Counted from the stretch's first letter, positions 1-9,438 are shown. The stretch: 36,179 bases of DNA from Amphritea sp. 1_MG-2023 (GCF_030547545.1 NZ_JAUOQE010000037.1:1-36179), one strand, 5' to 3'. The notes: generated from the sequence alone by a model not told the origin. Numbers and translations are program-made.

Positions 1-108
1 CGCTGCACTGGCTTTCGCGTATCTGGCCATTCTAATGTCCGCAGAGAATATAACGGACTTATTCGCACCTTCCTTAGCCAGCGTTACGACTCAGTATCGC
101 TGCGCTAA
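1..108 (+). CDS. C-terminal end of an unrecognised protein (5' partial)
   Basis: Frame 1 is open from the window edge to a TAA at 106-108, giving 35 residues that end ...RYDSVSLR. A strong stem-loop terminator starts 7 bases after this stop, which favours this frame as the real gene end. A second frame is also open across the region but runs straight through the terminator, so it is less likely. Too little is visible to name the product. Confidence 0.4.
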   Translation, partial: RCTGFRVSGHSNVRREYNGLIRTFLSQRYDSVSLR

Positions 109-114
109 TCAACT

Positions 115-140
115 AAAACCGGGCCTTAGCCCGGTTTTTT
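115..140. terminator. Bidirectional rho-independent terminator
   Basis: A ten-base-pair stem (AAAACCGGGC / GCCCGGTTTT) encloses the loop CTTA and is followed by a T run. The A run on the left arm makes it work in both directions. It can end the rightward partial gene and the leftward beta-barrel gene whose stop is at 153. Confidence 0.85.
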
Positions 141-152
141 GTTTAATGTCGA

Positions 153-1544
153 TCAAAAAGCATAGCGTATTCGAGCATAGACATTACTGGCATCTTCAAA
201 CTGACCGAAGAATGTATTTGGTTTCTCACCTTCAAAAATATTAGCCCCAACCGCGACACTGAGGTTATCACTGTAGCGATAGCTGACGGATGGCCGAAGG
301 TAATGATCATCATCACTCGGAGAGTAAAACGCAAACAGTGACCACACCAAGTTATCCTGCCACATACGATAGTTCAGTCGGGTAGTATACAGATAGCGAT
401 ACTCCTCGGGGTTGTAAGAAGATGACGAAGCCGTTTCAAGGGCTGCATAATCCAATGTCTGCTCGAGATAGTATTGCAGCCCCAGCGTTAACCTTGGCAG
501 TAACTCCCGCTCATATCCTAGCAAAAAGCGAAATTGACTGTTGGGTAGGTATGGATCAGAACCATCATTATCCTCAGCCATGTGCCAAGCGACTTCAGCA
601 TTAGCTAAACCCACCCCTAGATTACCCCGCACACTGGCCCCCAGTACACTCAGGCGGCTAAACACGGGATTCCCAGCACTGTCCAACCCATTAGGTTGTT
701 TCTGAAACCCACGATAGCCATAAAGCGCCCACTCAGTACTATCGATGCTACCGTAGACTCGCGTCGCAAACTCCCCATTAGCCAAACTATTAGAGGGCTC
801 ATCGGCATCAATATGCCCTTGTGGGGCCGCGACATTGCTGCCCGTTTGCGATGAAAACCATGAAAAACGGTCACCATTAATATAACGATCAGAGGTATAA
901 TCCGGCATCCATACCAGATCAATACTAGCAGTCTCACCGTAATAGCTGGCTTTAGCCGCTACCACCGGCGCTTTTAAATATTCAGTATCACGTCCGGCGA
1001 AAAAAGACTGCCAATCCTTCGGAAATAGATCATTCAAAAACAGCAGATCACCGGTGCCCCAAGTAAGCACCTGTTGCCCTAGTTTAAGATCGGTTCGCTG
1101 TCCGGGGCTTAAGGTATAGGACGCTTCCCGTAGATCCGTTCTTATCCCCTGCTCAACACCATCCGCATAAACATCGGCTTTAAACGCATAACGATCATTC
1201 CCCACAAAACCACTGGTTTCTAGGCGAACTCGAAAATCCGCGAGCGTCGCATCATCCACTGGTGAAAAGCGATCATTCAAAGCCGGATCATAACTGATCC
1301 GATTGCCTAAACCCGCTTCAAAGAAGCCATGCCAGACAGTAGCGCTGTCAGCCGCGCCGCTCTCATCCCAACTATCATCCCAACTATCATCACCCCAGCC
1401 ATCGTCCTTCGAGCTCTTGTCTTCCCAGCGACCCTCGCTCGATGTTACAACCGTTGACACATCCGTTTGCGCCATCGCCAAAGGTGTAAAAGCCAATGAA
1501 ATCAGTGTCAATGACAGGATAGTATTTTTGCTTGAGCTAGTCAT
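153..1544 (-). CDS. Outer-membrane beta-barrel protein of an MMPL export operon
   Basis: This 463-residue protein has a signal peptide (hydrophobic stretch ending LAMA-QT near residue 25). A very acidic, Trp-rich linker (about residues 40-62, with repeated DDSWD units) follows. The rest alternates aromatic and polar residues like a beta-barrel and ends in a C-terminal Phe (IRYAF), the usual signal for outer-membrane insertion. It is the last gene of an apparent operon with a LolA-like protein (14 bases upstream) and an MMPL transporter. Genes of this kind are often found together. The role is inferred from that: an outer-membrane partner in lipid or hydrophobic-compound export. The acidic linker could bind metal or a partner, but nothing shows this directly. 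Confidence 0.75.
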   Translation of the reverse strand: MTSSSKNTILSLTLISLAFTPLAMAQTDVSTVVTSSEGRWEDKSSKDDGWGDDSWDDSWDESGAADSATVWHGFFEAGLGNRISYDPALNDRFSPVDDATLADFRVRLETSGFVGNDRYAFKADVYADGVEQGIRTDLREASYTLSPGQRTDLKLGQQVLTWGTGDLLFLNDLFPKDWQSFFAGRDTEYLKAPVVAAKASYYGETASIDLVWMPDYTSDRYINGDRFSWFSSQTGSNVAAPQGHIDADEPSNSLANGEFATRVYGSIDSTEWALYGYRGFQKQPNGLDSAGNPVFSRLSVLGASVRGNLGVGLANAEVAWHMAEDNDGSDPYLPNSQFRFLLGYERELLPRLTLGLQYYLEQTLDYAALETASSSSYNPEEYRYLYTTRLNYRMWQDNLVWSLFAFYSPSDDDHYLRPSVSYRYSDNLSVAVGANIFEGEKPNTFFGQFEDASNVYARIRYAF

Positions 1545-1558
1545 CGGTTGTCAACTCT

Positions 1559-2365
1559 CTACTGTGGACGTTTAAGCCACTGACGCGGTGGATTGCGTAG
1601 CGAGCGTTCAGAAAAGACAGCACTATCCATACCCATATCATAGCGAATAAAACGAAACTCCATCGTGGTACTGGCACCACTGACAAGATCACTAACCCGT
1701 GATTTAGTCACCGTAGGAACACCTTGAATCAACTCGGTTTGGAGTACTTCAACCCGACGATACAGCTTATCATGGGTATCGTAATAATCGGTTTTCATTG
1801 GCAGCATGGTGTTTTTATCGATCCATACTCGGTAACGGCTAAACTCGACGTTACTCGGCTCTTTAGGGGTGTTATCTAGCACATAAAACTCAGCCGTCGT
1901 ATCGACTAATTGATGCTGATCGTCCTGCGGATTTCGCCCAGACACATCTTCATAAAAATAGTGTGAGCCGACAAAACTCGTCCGCTTGTCCCCGGCAGAG
2001 ATTCGCTTAACCAGATCGAGCCCTGGCAGATAGAGCCAACGATCGTCATCTTTTTGCGTATGTTTTTCAACCAAAAACACAGTATCTCGAACATCCGCAG
2101 GGCGACTAAAGGCAACCAAGAATTGCTGATCCCCCCCGTCTTCATAGTCGCGTCGCAAAATAGTAAATTGACGCTGTTGCTGCCGTCCCTGTGAATCCTC
2201 AATCAACATCCGTGCTTCAGATCGACCATCAGCCCCCGAATAATACGATGCCAGATTCGCTTGACTGACAATCTCATTAACATTGTTCAGATCGGCCGCC
2301 ACAACTTGCAGCGAAGCACTCAACATCAGCCCCATCAAGCATGCCTTAAACAGTTGTTTCATCAT
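1559..2365 (-). CDS. LolA-like outer-membrane lipoprotein-sorting protein
   Basis: The 268-residue protein begins with a signal peptide (MMKQLFKACLMGLMLSAS...VVAA) and continues as a single periplasmic domain. Its segments DRWLYLPGLDLVKRIS, KRTSFVGSHYFYEDVSGR and YRVWIDKNTMLPMKTDYYD are characteristic of the LolA-like family annotated as outer membrane lipoprotein-sorting protein. It is usually encoded beside MMPL transporters, as here. The stop of the transporter gene overlaps this start by one base, indicating translational coupling. By analogy with LolA it may carry a lipid-like cargo across the periplasm between transporter and outer membrane. The cargo is unknown. Confidence 0.85.
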   Translation of the reverse strand: MMKQLFKACLMGLMLSASLQVVAADLNNVNEIVSQANLASYYSGADGRSEARMLIEDSQGRQQQRQFTILRRDYEDGGDQQFLVAFSRPADVRDTVFLVEKHTQKDDDRWLYLPGLDLVKRISAGDKRTSFVGSHYFYEDVSGRNPQDDQHQLVDTTAEFYVLDNTPKEPSNVEFSRYRVWIDKNTMLPMKTDYYDTHDKLYRRVEVLQTELIQGVPTVTKSRVSDLVSGASTTMEFRFIRYDMGMDSAVFSERSLRNPPRQWLKRPQ

Positions 2366-4917
2366 CAGTTACTCTCCTTTACATCGGTATTCACACCAAA
2401 TAGCGCGTCTTTGTTGCTGATCATCTGCATGATCGCCGGCAATAGCATCACCGTAACGACCGCAGACACCGCCATAATGGTCGCCAAGAAAAAGCCTACC
2501 GTGATATAGGGCACTAATGGGGCGAACAACAGCGGCGTAAAACCTACGGCCACCACCACGGCATTACGACTAATCGCACGCGAAGGCCCCCGATACACCT
2601 CAGCAATCGTTTGCTGCCAATCACCACAGTGTCGATAAATAGCCCGAGTGCGTTCTAAAAAGTGAATGGCAAAATCAACAGACAGACCTAACGTTAACGC
2701 CGACAGCACCGCGATCGGCATATCGTATTCCTTACCAACCAAGCCGATCAGGCCATAGATAAATAGAATGGTAACGCTTAATGGTAGCATCGATAACAGG
2801 CCAATTTTGATCGAACGGAACAGCAACACCATCATAATCAGCACCATAAAAAATGCCCCCATTAAGCTATTGAGCATACCGTTAACCATTTCCTCCTGCC
2901 ATACCACATTGATGTATGTCAGACCTGCCCAGTTAAGCGCCACGCCTTCGGGTAACGGATGTTCGGCCACATAGTCATCAACCAGTGTTAACACGCGGCT
3001 CATATCCTGATTATCACCGCTGCTTAGCTGTAACCACAAAACGGTTGAACGATAATCCGGTGTGACCATGTGCCACAGATCATCAGGACGATGCGATCCC
3101 TGAAAACTTAAAACCGTTTGCGCTGCCGCAGCGGCACTCGGTGGCAGTTTGAACTGTTCCTCGGCCCCGCCATTCAACTCACGATAAACCGTCTTAAGTA
3201 ACGTCGGTAAACCGTTACTTTTGCCGATATATTCCGACTGATCCAAGAAGTGCTGAAGCTCATCAAGATAGTGCATCGCTGCTGGCGTGAGAAAATACTT
3301 ACTGCTTATCTGCGCCTGTTCACTGATAGCGAGCAACTCAAGCCATAGGGTTTCATGAGCAGCATCATCATAGCTAAGCTGATCGAATAAATTGATCAAG
3401 CCGTTGGTATATTCAATAAAGCTTTCCGCCTTAACGCTATCTAATTTCTCTTGTAGCTCGACATCTTCTTGCGCCGCGCGACTCAATAACTGCTGCTCTA
3501 ACTCGCTATGCACATCACTGATCTTGTCGAGTACCAGAAAGGCATTATAAGTCCCGGGAAAATGGTGATTCATCACTCGATCAGCCACCCGTAATGGATG
3601 ATCGGCTTTAAACCAACGCACAGGGTTATCGTTAATCTGAATTTGCGTGACACCATAAGCACTGCCGACCACAATCACGACAAATAGCAACAACAGCGCT
3701 TTCGACTTAGCGATCGAGAAGCGCCCAATAGAGATCAACAATCGGCCCAATAGGGATTGATCATCCTCATCAATATTGTGATCTTTCAGCTGTGCCATGC
3801 GAGCAGGTGAAAGGCTAATAATATACGCTGGCACGAGGGTGATGGTCAGCAGGAACGCCAACATAATACCGAACGCCACGTGTAAACCGAACACCTGCAC
3901 CGGGGGGATGGGCGTAAACGCTAAGGAAGCAAAACCCACGGCGGAGGTTATCGAGGTATACAACATGGGCGTGAATAGATGCCCTAGCACCTCTTTTAAA
4001 GCGGCTTTCGGGTCTTCACCTGGGCGATAACGATCGGCAAACTCCGATAAGATATGAACGGAATCCACCACCGCTATCGGCATCAGGAAGATCGGTATCA
4101 TCGAACTCATGATATGCACCGTATAGCCCTGACCGATCAATAATCCCATGGTGATAATCACCGCCCCCATGGCCACCAACATCGGCGCGCTGATCAGCAA
4201 AAAACTCCGAAAGAACACCCACATCAGAATAAAAATCATTAATCCAGCCAACGGCGCTGAAATGGCCATCTGCACAAACATCTCAACACCGAAAGTATCT
4301 TCGGCAACCGGTAAGCCAGAGATATAATATTCGTTCGTGCTGCTTAGTGTCTGAATTTGATCCTCAATCAAGCCGGAAATACGATAGCTTTCAGATTTAT
4401 GTGTAATCGGCACATAGATCCCCGCCGCCTTTCCATCTCCGGAGACCAAGGTATTATTGAGTAACGGTAAACGCTCCACCGAGGCACGAATCTGATCAAC
4501 ATCCGCCTGCTGCTGCGGCACCTGTTTCATCATCCATTCAAAACGAATAGTACCCAGCCCTTCCTGACTGATATTATCCACCCGATCGAGTGACATCAGA
4601 TCCTGACTCACCACGCCCGGCATCTGCACGATGGCATCAGAAAGCTGCTGCAATTCAGACAGGCTGTGTGAATTATAGATACCCTGAGGGGAATTATTCA
4701 CCACGCCAACAACGATCATGTCATGCAAACCAAAACGCTGTTTGACATCATCATGAAAGACGCGCGCCACATTATCGGCAGGCAACATATTTTCAGGATC
4801 GGTATCGACCTTAATGGAGGGTATCTGCAACCCTGCGATGAGCGTCAACAACAAGACGCCCCAAAATACCCACTTAGGGCGGTTCATTGACAAATTAATC
4901 AGTGAAGTTCGCAGCAT
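2365..4917 (-). CDS. MMPL/RND-family transporter
   Basis: An inner-membrane RND-superfamily exporter of about 850 residues with the typical two-fold layout: one TM helix, a large periplasmic loop, a five- to six-helix bundle (FAFMLAFLLTI region), then the same again. The acidic segments AVVDSVHILSEFADRY and GLSVDFAIHFLERTR occupy the proton-relay helices. The family includes HpnN and MmpL lipid exporters. I choose the ATG at 4917 (MLRTSLINLS) because AAGGGA lies six bases upstream. An ATG at 4950 would add 11 residues but has no ribosome-binding site. Downstream are the LolA-like and beta-barrel genes, upstream and divergent an ArsR repressor. Substrate unknown, probably a lipid or hydrophobic molecule. 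Confidence 0.85.
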   Translation of the reverse strand: MLRTSLINLSMNRPKWVFWGVLLLTLIAGLQIPSIKVDTDPENMLPADNVARVFHDDVKQRFGLHDMIVVGVVNNSPQGIYNSHSLSELQQLSDAIVQMPGVVSQDLMSLDRVDNISQEGLGTIRFEWMMKQVPQQQADVDQIRASVERLPLLNNTLVSGDGKAAGIYVPITHKSESYRISGLIEDQIQTLSSTNEYYISGLPVAEDTFGVEMFVQMAISAPLAGLMIFILMWVFFRSFLLISAPMLVAMGAVIITMGLLIGQGYTVHIMSSMIPIFLMPIAVVDSVHILSEFADRYRPGEDPKAALKEVLGHLFTPMLYTSITSAVGFASLAFTPIPPVQVFGLHVAFGIMLAFLLTITLVPAYIISLSPARMAQLKDHNIDEDDQSLLGRLLISIGRFSIAKSKALLLLFVVIVVGSAYGVTQIQINDNPVRWFKADHPLRVADRVMNHHFPGTYNAFLVLDKISDVHSELEQQLLSRAAQEDVELQEKLDSVKAESFIEYTNGLINLFDQLSYDDAAHETLWLELLAISEQAQISSKYFLTPAAMHYLDELQHFLDQSEYIGKSNGLPTLLKTVYRELNGGAEEQFKLPPSAAAAAQTVLSFQGSHRPDDLWHMVTPDYRSTVLWLQLSSGDNQDMSRVLTLVDDYVAEHPLPEGVALNWAGLTYINVVWQEEMVNGMLNSLMGAFFMVLIMMVLLFRSIKIGLLSMLPLSVTILFIYGLIGLVGKEYDMPIAVLSALTLGLSVDFAIHFLERTRAIYRHCGDWQQTIAEVYRGPSRAISRNAVVVAVGFTPLLFAPLVPYITVGFFLATIMAVSAVVTVMLLPAIMQMISNKDALFGVNTDVKESN

Positions 4918-4959
4918 CGATTGTCCCTTTTTTATAGCAACACTTTTCATCTGGATATT

Positions 4960-4979
4960 ATATTAGTTTATGCTAATAT
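4960..4979. promoter_or_regulatory. Inverted repeat, probable ArsR-family operator
   Basis: A perfect inverted repeat ATATTAG-N6-CTAATAT lies in the divergent intergenic region, 43 bases upstream of the chosen transporter start. AT-rich dyads of this kind are typical ArsR/SmtB-family operators. Binding by the neighbouring repressor is inferred from position and symmetry. Confidence 0.6.
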
Positions 4980-5104
4980 TTAAAAGCACTACATTAGTAA
5001 ATTGAGATTCAAGCGCTGCTACAGTACAATCAATTTTTATTACAGAGCGTTTGATCAACTATTAACGTTCCGTAGAAGAATAATAACAACTGGCGGAATA
5101 TCGA

Positions 5105-5434
5105 TTGAATACAGCGACCCAAAAGATGAATCCCGAAACTCTGGCGATGATGAAAGAAAATTCAGCTAACGCCGCAAAGTTGATGAAAGCACTCGGCAAC
5201 GAAAGTCGCCTCTTAATACTCTGTTACCTCGATGGTAAAGAACTATCGGTCACCGAGCTAAATGATTGCCTCGACTTGAGTCAATCGGCACTATCCCAAC
5301 ATCTAGCCGTACTCCGTAAAGATGGCTTGGTGAGTACTCGACGCGAATCACAAACCATCTATTACTCTCTCGCAGGTGATACTGCCACACGTATTATTCA
5401 TACGTTACACGAGATGTACTGCCCGAACGTATAG
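5105..5434 (+). CDS. ArsR-family repressor of the BigR/SqrR type
   Basis: A 109-residue winged-helix repressor. The recognition-helix region reads DLSQSALSQHLAVLRKDGLVSTRRE, and the beta wing ends QTIYYSL. It has only two cysteines, C40 (RLLILCYL) and C106 (EMYCPNV, four residues from the end). This pair sits where BigR, YgaV and SqrR carry the cysteines that form a (per)sulfide-responsive link. Classical arsenic or zinc sites are not evident. The start is a TTG; a GGCGGA stretch lies eight bases before it. An internal ATG at codon 8 has no ribosome-binding site. Divergent from the MMPL operon, which it probably represses. Sensing of reactive sulfur is inferred from family residues, not shown. 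Confidence 0.85.
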   Translation: MNTATQKMNPETLAMMKENSANAAKLMKALGNESRLLILCYLDGKELSVTELNDCLDLSQSALSQHLAVLRKDGLVSTRRESQTIYYSLAGDTATRIIHTLHEMYCPNV

Positions 5435-5486
5435 CGAGATCTCATCGACTCTGATGACCGCAGACGACACTGAAAGTCGGGGGAAT

Positions 5487-5514
5487 AAAAAACCACCAGC
5501 AGTGGTGGTTTTTT
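5487..5514. terminator. Bidirectional rho-independent terminator
   Basis: A perfect 12-base-pair stem (AAAAAACCACCA / TGGTGGTTTTTT) with loop GCAG lies between the convergent ArsR gene (stop at 5434) and the Pat-like gene (stop at 5525). T runs on both strands allow termination in both directions. Confidence 0.9.
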
Positions 5515-5524
5515 GATGACCAAT

Positions 5525-8257
5525 TTAACCCTTCAATCGGGTGCGCTGCCAGTCTTCGGTTGGCTCGTTCAGCATCATCTCCATCTCAACGACATCTTCT
5601 TCCATGTTGTAATGGTTTTTAAAACCAAGCTTTTGCGCCAGACCCTGCATGCCTTTATTCGCGGTGAGGGTCGAACCCATTAATAACAGCGTTCCTCGAG
5701 CGGTACAGTAATCGATAACTTTTTGCATCAGCACCACGCCGAGCCCCTCGCCCTGTAAATCATCTCTGATCACCACAGAAAATTCAGCCCGTACATTATC
5801 CGCATCGGTGACAGCGCGCACGACGCCGAGTGTTTCCCAACCCGGTTTCCCCTGCTGAGGGGCCGTGACAATAAAGGCCATCTCTCGGTCGTAATCTATT
5901 TGCGTCCAATTAGCCAATTCCTGATGCGTTGGGATACCCCGACTGTAAAAGTAGCGCAGTCGAATCGACTCAGGGCTGAGCTTATTATAAAACGCCAAGT
6001 GATTTGGCTCATCTTCACCACGAATAGCACGCACAATCGCTTTACGGCCCGATTTACGCAATGAAATATGTTCACTTAAATATTCAGGATAAGGAGAGAT
6101 CGCCAGCACTGACGGTTCACCCAATGATACGGCCACATCAACCGCTAGCACTCCCCGTCGATTGACTAACAGAGGATTAATCTCTAAGCCTTTCAAATTG
6201 GGTAATTCAACCACCATTTGCGAGAGCTTAATCAGCAGATCGCTGAGCTGCTCGATATCCCGCTCAAGCTGCGTACTGCTCTCCTTTAACACCGAATACA
6301 TGTGTGAAGTGCTGATCAAGCGACGCGCTAGACTCAAATTCAGCGGCGGTAACATCACTTGACGATCGGCTAACACGTCCACCGAATAACCGCCTTTACC
6401 AAACAATAACAACGGACCAAACACCGGATCTCGAGTGATCCCCAGATTAAACTGTAACGACTGATAACCCCGCTTCATCTGCTGTACACAAAAGCCTTTC
6501 GGCCCTTCAGGAAAGCGCTCTTGCACACGAAAGGCCAGTTTCGTCGCCGCTTGCCTTACCTCTTCAGCAGAAAACAGATCGAGTGCTAAATCTTTCCAAC
6601 GTGGAGATTGGCGATTATCATAATTAAACGGATAAACATTTTCCGGATGCATTACCTTCACGGCAACGGTGCCACCGAGTCGCTTAGCAATCTTCACCAC
6701 ACCATCAACATCATCGGCATACTGACTATGAGAGATAGGGATATCATATTGATCCAGTAGATCCATCGATTCACTGTGAGTCAGATAATCACGCCCCTCG
6801 GCCAGCGCTTCAGCGATCAGTTGTTTCGCTTGCAGATGATTCTGTTCGTTCGGATCAACAAAAGGCGCCGGCGTTTGTCGCATCACCTCTTGATTACGAC
6901 GAAACTCAACCATATGCATAAATGCGTTAACCGCCTCCTCTGGGGTGATAAAGGTAGGTACGCCAACGGCATTAAAATGATTGCGTGACTCGATCGCCGT
7001 ACTGCGTCCCATCCAACAGGTGAGAATATTACGCGGTGTATTACGAGCCACATTAATAATCGCTTTGGCGGTCTCAGCACCGGGAGCCATACGTGTCGGC
7101 GCATGAATCACCAAGACAGCATCCACATGCGGATCTTTGGTCAACAGCTGTGTCACTTGAGCAAACCGTTCTGGGGTGGCATCCGCATGCAGATCAATAG
7201 GGTTTTTCAGATTCCAGTGATTGGCCAACACACCGCGTAACGCGGTAACCGTCTCATCGGAGAGTTCTGACAGTTCTCCGCCGTTACGTAATAACTGATC
7301 GGTGGCCAGCGCGTTAGGGCCCATACCATTGCACACCAGTGCTAAACGCTCACCCCGCATCGGCTTCATACGCGAGAGCGTTTCTAGGGCATTATACAGT
7401 TGATCGACGGTACTCACGCGTACCACACCCGCGCGACGCAGCGCTGCATCATAGACAAGATCCTCATCTTTAATGCCCAATGCGGGAAGGTGCTCTTTAT
7501 CTTCGGTGAAAATCATATTGGATTTCAGCACCAACACCAGCTTATTACGCGAGGCAGAACGCAGCGAGCTTAACAGATTACGAGATGAGCCAACTAAATG
7601 ATCCAGTTGAATCAAAATCGACTGCGTGTAGGGATCTTGCGCGTAATAGTCGATAATCGAGGGCAGATCGATATCCACCCCTTCACCCAAGGTCAAGAAA
7701 TGCGAAAAACCGATCTCTTGACCATTTGCCCAATCAATCATCGCCGTGCCTAACAGGCCAGACTGCCCGACATAACTCACTTTACCTTTACGAATATTAA
7801 GATGGGAATAACTGGCATTCATATGATTACCTGACACCAACATCCCCATACAGTCGGGTCCGAGAATTCTGACACCATGAGTCCTAGCCGCATCCATGAT
7901 CTCATCCCGCAGATTTTTACCCATCGGATCGCGCGAACGTGATAAGCCACCAGTCAATATTAGTGCCGCCTTGACCATCTTGATGCCGAGCCGACGCACT
8001 AAGTCAGCAACGCTCTCAGGCGGTGAACAAATAATGGCGAGATCAGGCATCTCTGGCAGCTTGGATAAGTTGCTGTAACAGGTAATACCGTGCACGCTAT
8101 CATAGCCGCGCTTATTAACCGCCATCAACTTACCCTCATAGCCTCCTTCAATCAGGTTATGCAGTACCACGCCGCCCATACTGTTGTCTTTTTCAGAGGC
8201 TCCAAACACCGCAATCGATTTAGGTTTAAAAAAACGTTTGAGATATCGTGTACTCAA
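5525..8257 (-). CDS. Bifunctional acyl-CoA synthetase (NDP-forming)-like / GNAT acetyltransferase (Pat type)
   Basis: About 910 residues, the same architecture as Pat/PatZ (YfiQ) lysine acetyltransferases. The order is an N-terminal CoA-binding domain (RFFKPKSIAVFGASE), succinyl-CoA-ligase-like domains (YVGQSGLLGTAMIDWA; NGMGPNALATDQLLRNGG), an ATP-grasp domain (about 480-690; GLEINPLLVNRRGVLAVDV) and a C-terminal GNAT domain (VVIRDDLQGEGLGVVLMQKVID). In Pat, the synthetase-like part is regulatory and the GNAT part acetylates proteins such as acetyl-CoA synthetase. I prefer the TTG at 8257 (MSTRYLKRFF), preceded by GGGGTGA at a good distance and matching the usual family start. The ATG at 8278 adds seven residues and lacks a ribosome-binding site. 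It appears to be a single-gene transcript. Confidence 0.88.
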   Translation of the reverse strand: MSTRYLKRFFKPKSIAVFGASEKDNSMGGVVLHNLIEGGYEGKLMAVNKRGYDSVHGITCYSNLSKLPEMPDLAIICSPPESVADLVRRLGIKMVKAALILTGGLSRSRDPMGKNLRDEIMDAARTHGVRILGPDCMGMLVSGNHMNASYSHLNIRKGKVSYVGQSGLLGTAMIDWANGQEIGFSHFLTLGEGVDIDLPSIIDYYAQDPYTQSILIQLDHLVGSSRNLLSSLRSASRNKLVLVLKSNMIFTEDKEHLPALGIKDEDLVYDAALRRAGVVRVSTVDQLYNALETLSRMKPMRGERLALVCNGMGPNALATDQLLRNGGELSELSDETVTALRGVLANHWNLKNPIDLHADATPERFAQVTQLLTKDPHVDAVLVIHAPTRMAPGAETAKAIINVARNTPRNILTCWMGRSTAIESRNHFNAVGVPTFITPEEAVNAFMHMVEFRRNQEVMRQTPAPFVDPNEQNHLQAKQLIAEALAEGRDYLTHSESMDLLDQYDIPISHSQYADDVDGVVKIAKRLGGTVAVKVMHPENVYPFNYDNRQSPRWKDLALDLFSAEEVRQAATKLAFRVQERFPEGPKGFCVQQMKRGYQSLQFNLGITRDPVFGPLLLFGKGGYSVDVLADRQVMLPPLNLSLARRLISTSHMYSVLKESSTQLERDIEQLSDLLIKLSQMVVELPNLKGLEINPLLVNRRGVLAVDVAVSLGEPSVLAISPYPEYLSEHISLRKSGRKAIVRAIRGEDEPNHLAFYNKLSPESIRLRYFYSRGIPTHQELANWTQIDYDREMAFIVTAPQQGKPGWETLGVVRAVTDADNVRAEFSVVIRDDLQGEGLGVVLMQKVIDYCTARGTLLLMGSTLTANKGMQGLAQKLGFKNHYNMEEDVVEMEMMLNEPTEDWQRTRLKG

Positions 8258-8278
8258 GAGATTCACCCCACAGGCCAT

Positions 8279-8624
8279 TAATACTGATCAGAACTGTCAA
8301 CCAACAGCGACTCTATATATTCCATATTACGCAGGTGCAGCACAAACATTATTCACAGAAAAAGGTGACTAACAACATAAAGCCGCACCAAAACCAGCAA
8401 AACACATAGCAACGCTAACTTTAGCACCCATTGGATAGCTAGTTTCCAATTTAGCGCCTGTATTTACCCCAGAATGGGCTGCTAACTTAACACGACTTAA
8501 GTTCAGCTAGGCCTATATTTATGGATCTAACAGCCCCTCTAATATAAAAACCTGTGCACCTATCATTTTCACCACGTACCCATGGCAGACTCGAGTATCA
8601 CTGCCCAGTGGATTATCAGGCAAT
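8279..8624. other. Intergenic region without a recognised gene
   Basis: No coding pattern is seen on either strand. The part near 8279-8400 should hold the promoter of the leftward Pat-like gene, but I cannot point to a convincing -10/-35 pair. Confidence 0.5.
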
Positions 8625-8645
8625 AAAAAACCCGCTAAGCGGGCT
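8625..8645 (-). terminator. Rho-independent terminator of the lipoprotein gene
   Basis: Read leftward, GCCCGC-TTA-GCGGGT forms a short GC stem followed by six T. It lies about 85 bases beyond the stop of the lipoprotein gene. Confidence 0.8.
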
Positions 8646-8729
8646 TATAGTCAAACATAGAAACCGTGGCAATGACAATTGCTCAATCGATGCTACAGAT
8701 TGATAACGCCACTCCAAGCGATCACATAA

Positions 8730-9299
8730 TTATAGGTTGTTCATCTGCTTAAAACGCGCCACCAGCTCAGTCGGAAACACTTTCTTGTTACTGTCATTCA
8801 GTACAAAAACAACCGTCTGCCCTTGAGGGCCATTACCAATCTGGGTTAAACGGAAGGCCGCTTCACCGGTGTTACGCACGGCTTGCATATCCTCAAGGCG
8901 ACTAAAGACATATAAACGACCATCTTCGCCCCGCATTTCACCGTAGAAATCATCAGCGGCAGGCATCTGCCCCTTGTACATAGAGACACCAGCAAGCCCT
9001 TCCAACTTTTTCTTATCTTCACTACGCAGGCCAAACACAAGAGACTTACCCTGTGGTCCTTCACCGATAAAGACTTTACGGTATGAAGTTTCACCAACGC
9101 TTAAAAATTCTTGATAGACAGCAAAATCATCAAACACATAATGACGGCCTTCATGACCCACTTCATATAGATCTTGATTATTCAGCACGGGCGCAGGCGC
9201 AGCCATCTCATGTTCAACCTGTTGTGACTGACACCCGGCCAGCGTGAGTGTAATACCTGCAACCGCAGCAACAACGGCGGCCTTTTTTAAAAAGGACAT
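8730..9299 (-). CDS. Lipoprotein with a duplicated domain, function unknown
   Basis: A 189-residue secreted lipoprotein: signal peptide with lipobox LAGC (lipidated Cys 23), then a short Pro/Ala linker. Two homologous repeats follow. The first includes HEGRHYVFDDFAVYQEF...GEGPQGKSLVFGL, and the second EDGRLYVFSRLEDMQAV...GNGPQGQTVVFVL. Each has a GR-YVF strand, a short helix, then G-GPQG-(S/V)VF, and is followed by a polar segment ending in KK. The tandem copy suggests a two-lobed fold. It is monocistronic with its own terminator. No family name is recognised. Position +2 after the Cys is Gln then Ser, so outer-membrane localisation is likely. Confidence 0.8.
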   Translation of the reverse strand: MSFLKKAAVVAAVAGITLTLAGCQSQQVEHEMAAPAPVLNNQDLYEVGHEGRHYVFDDFAVYQEFLSVGETSYRKVFIGEGPQGKSLVFGLRSEDKKKLEGLAGVSMYKGQMPAADDFYGEMRGEDGRLYVFSRLEDMQAVRNTGEAAFRLTQIGNGPQGQTVVFVLNDSNKKVFPTELVARFKQMNNL

Positions 9300-9438
9300 A
9301 ATTTTCCCCAGTTTAAATCAACGCACCTGAAACGCTTACACGTCAGGTAACCAATATTCAAACCGCAGGGTAACCAGAGAAAACGACAATACTGTTACAG
9401 ATAGATTTCATTTTAAAATCAATTAAGGTCGCCTGACA

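Noticed and set aside
35-244. Rightward open frame at the left edge
   Set aside because: It reads through a strong terminator and into the opposite-strand beta-barrel gene. The frame ending at 108 just before the terminator is more likely.
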